DNA from: Oscillospiraceae bacterium
GTDB lineage: Bacteria; Bacillota; Clostridia; Oscillospirales; Ruminococcaceae
Assembly (NCBI GenBank): GCA_029062865.1
Contig: JAIDPG010000194.1
Span: 1 to 6,364 of the forward strand
DNA: 6,364 nucleotides
Direction: 5' to 3'
Under the pieces are notes generated by a model that saw only the letters and a program-made list of their open reading frames with translations, searched no databases and was not told where the DNA came from. The position numbers and the translations under genes are program-made. This document shows, piece by piece, positions 6,260 through 6,364 of the stretch; within the stretch, counting starts at the first letter, position 1; every line of letters starts with the position of its first letter.

Positions 6260-6364
6260 ATTTTTTCATTGCCCAATTTTTATTCAAAAAGTAGTTCAGC
6301 GGAACTGTGATCACCAAGCCCAACAGAGGGGCGATAAACTCAGAGATGCCCAGCACGTAGACAA
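6258..6364 (-). CDS. GtrA-like membrane protein, C-terminal fragment (partial, 5' end outside window)
   Basis: An open frame enters from the window edge and ends at a TAA at 6260-6258, giving the last 34 residues. They form a hydrophobic helix (around VLGISEFIAPLLGLVITVPL) followed by PLNYFLNKNWAMKK. A final helix running into a P-x-N-[FY]-x-x-[NK]-[KR]-x-[WF] ending is typical of the GtrA/DPMS-like family, whose members are about 120-150 residues with four membrane helices. They are thought to flip polyprenyl-phosphate-linked sugars across the cytoplasmic membrane. The assignment rests on this short tail and on the next gene, a GtrB-type glycosyltransferase that starts 14 bases downstream; gtrA-gtrB is a very common pair. 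The stop codon lies inside the next gene's Shine-Dalgarno region, so the two are probably translationally coupled. The N-terminal helices cannot be checked here. Confidence 0.75.
   Translation of the reverse strand, partial: VYVLGISEFIAPLLGLVITVPLNYFLNKNWAMKK

Larger units (their letters stand above)
1..6364 (-). other. Single co-directional polysaccharide biosynthesis operon (open at both ends)
   Basis: All seven genes are on the minus strand. Going downstream, the junctions are 14, 19 and 35 bases, then a 4-base overlap (rfbF/rfbG, sharing TTGA), a 4-base overlap (rfbG/rfbH, sharing ATGA), then 12 bases. No gap could comfortably hold both a terminator and a promoter, and I see no hairpin followed by a T run on the coding strand in any of them. 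One polycistronic message is therefore the simplest reading. Both ends are cut inside genes, so the promoter and terminator lie outside the window. There is no gene-free stretch longer than 35 bases. Confidence 0.85.

Overview
This window looks like the inside of a bacterial surface-polysaccharide (O-antigen, capsule or wall-glycan type) biosynthesis cluster. All seven recognisable genes lie on the minus strand, so transcription runs from high to low coordinates. They are packed end to end: two 4-base start/stop overlaps, and otherwise gaps of 12 to 35 bases. No promoter, terminator, RNA gene, repeat, CRISPR array or mobile element could be seen. Base composition is roughly balanced, the Shine-Dalgarno sequences are mostly strong (GGAGG, AAAGGAG, AAGGGG), and there is one TTG start. 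This would suit a mid-GC Bacillota/Clostridia-like genome, but that assignment is a weak inference; rfbFGH cassettes also occur widely in Gram-negatives.

Layout in order of transcription: (1) 6364-6258, the last 34 codons of a GtrA-like small membrane protein, cut by the window edge. (2) 6243-5272, a GtrB/DPM1-like family 2 glycosyltransferase with two C-terminal membrane helices. (3) 5252-3672, a large unassigned polytopic membrane protein with a GT-C-like acidic pair in an early loop. (4) 3636-2848, rfbF, glucose-1-phosphate cytidylyltransferase. (5) 2851-1790, rfbG, CDP-glucose 4,6-dehydratase. (6) 1793-456, rfbH, the PMP/[2Fe-2S] CDP-4-keto-6-deoxyglucose-3-dehydrase (E1). (7) 443-1, the first 147 codons of an extended SDR, cut by the other window edge.

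Genes 4 to 6 are the established route from glucose-1-phosphate through CDP-glucose and CDP-4-keto-6-deoxyglucose to the C-3-deoxygenated intermediate used for 3,6-dideoxyhexoses (abequose, paratose, tyvelose, ascarylose, colitose-like sugars). Gene 7 is placed and built like the final ketoreductase or epimerase that sets which sugar is made. Genes 1 to 3 follow the order of the gtrA-gtrB-gtr(type) modification cassettes: a flippase, a polyprenyl-phosphate glycosyltransferase and an outer-face GT-C transferase. The attractive inference is that the operon couples synthesis of a CDP-activated dideoxysugar to lipid-linked transfer of a sugar onto a surface polymer outside the membrane. Whether the two halves handle the same sugar cannot be decided from the sequence.
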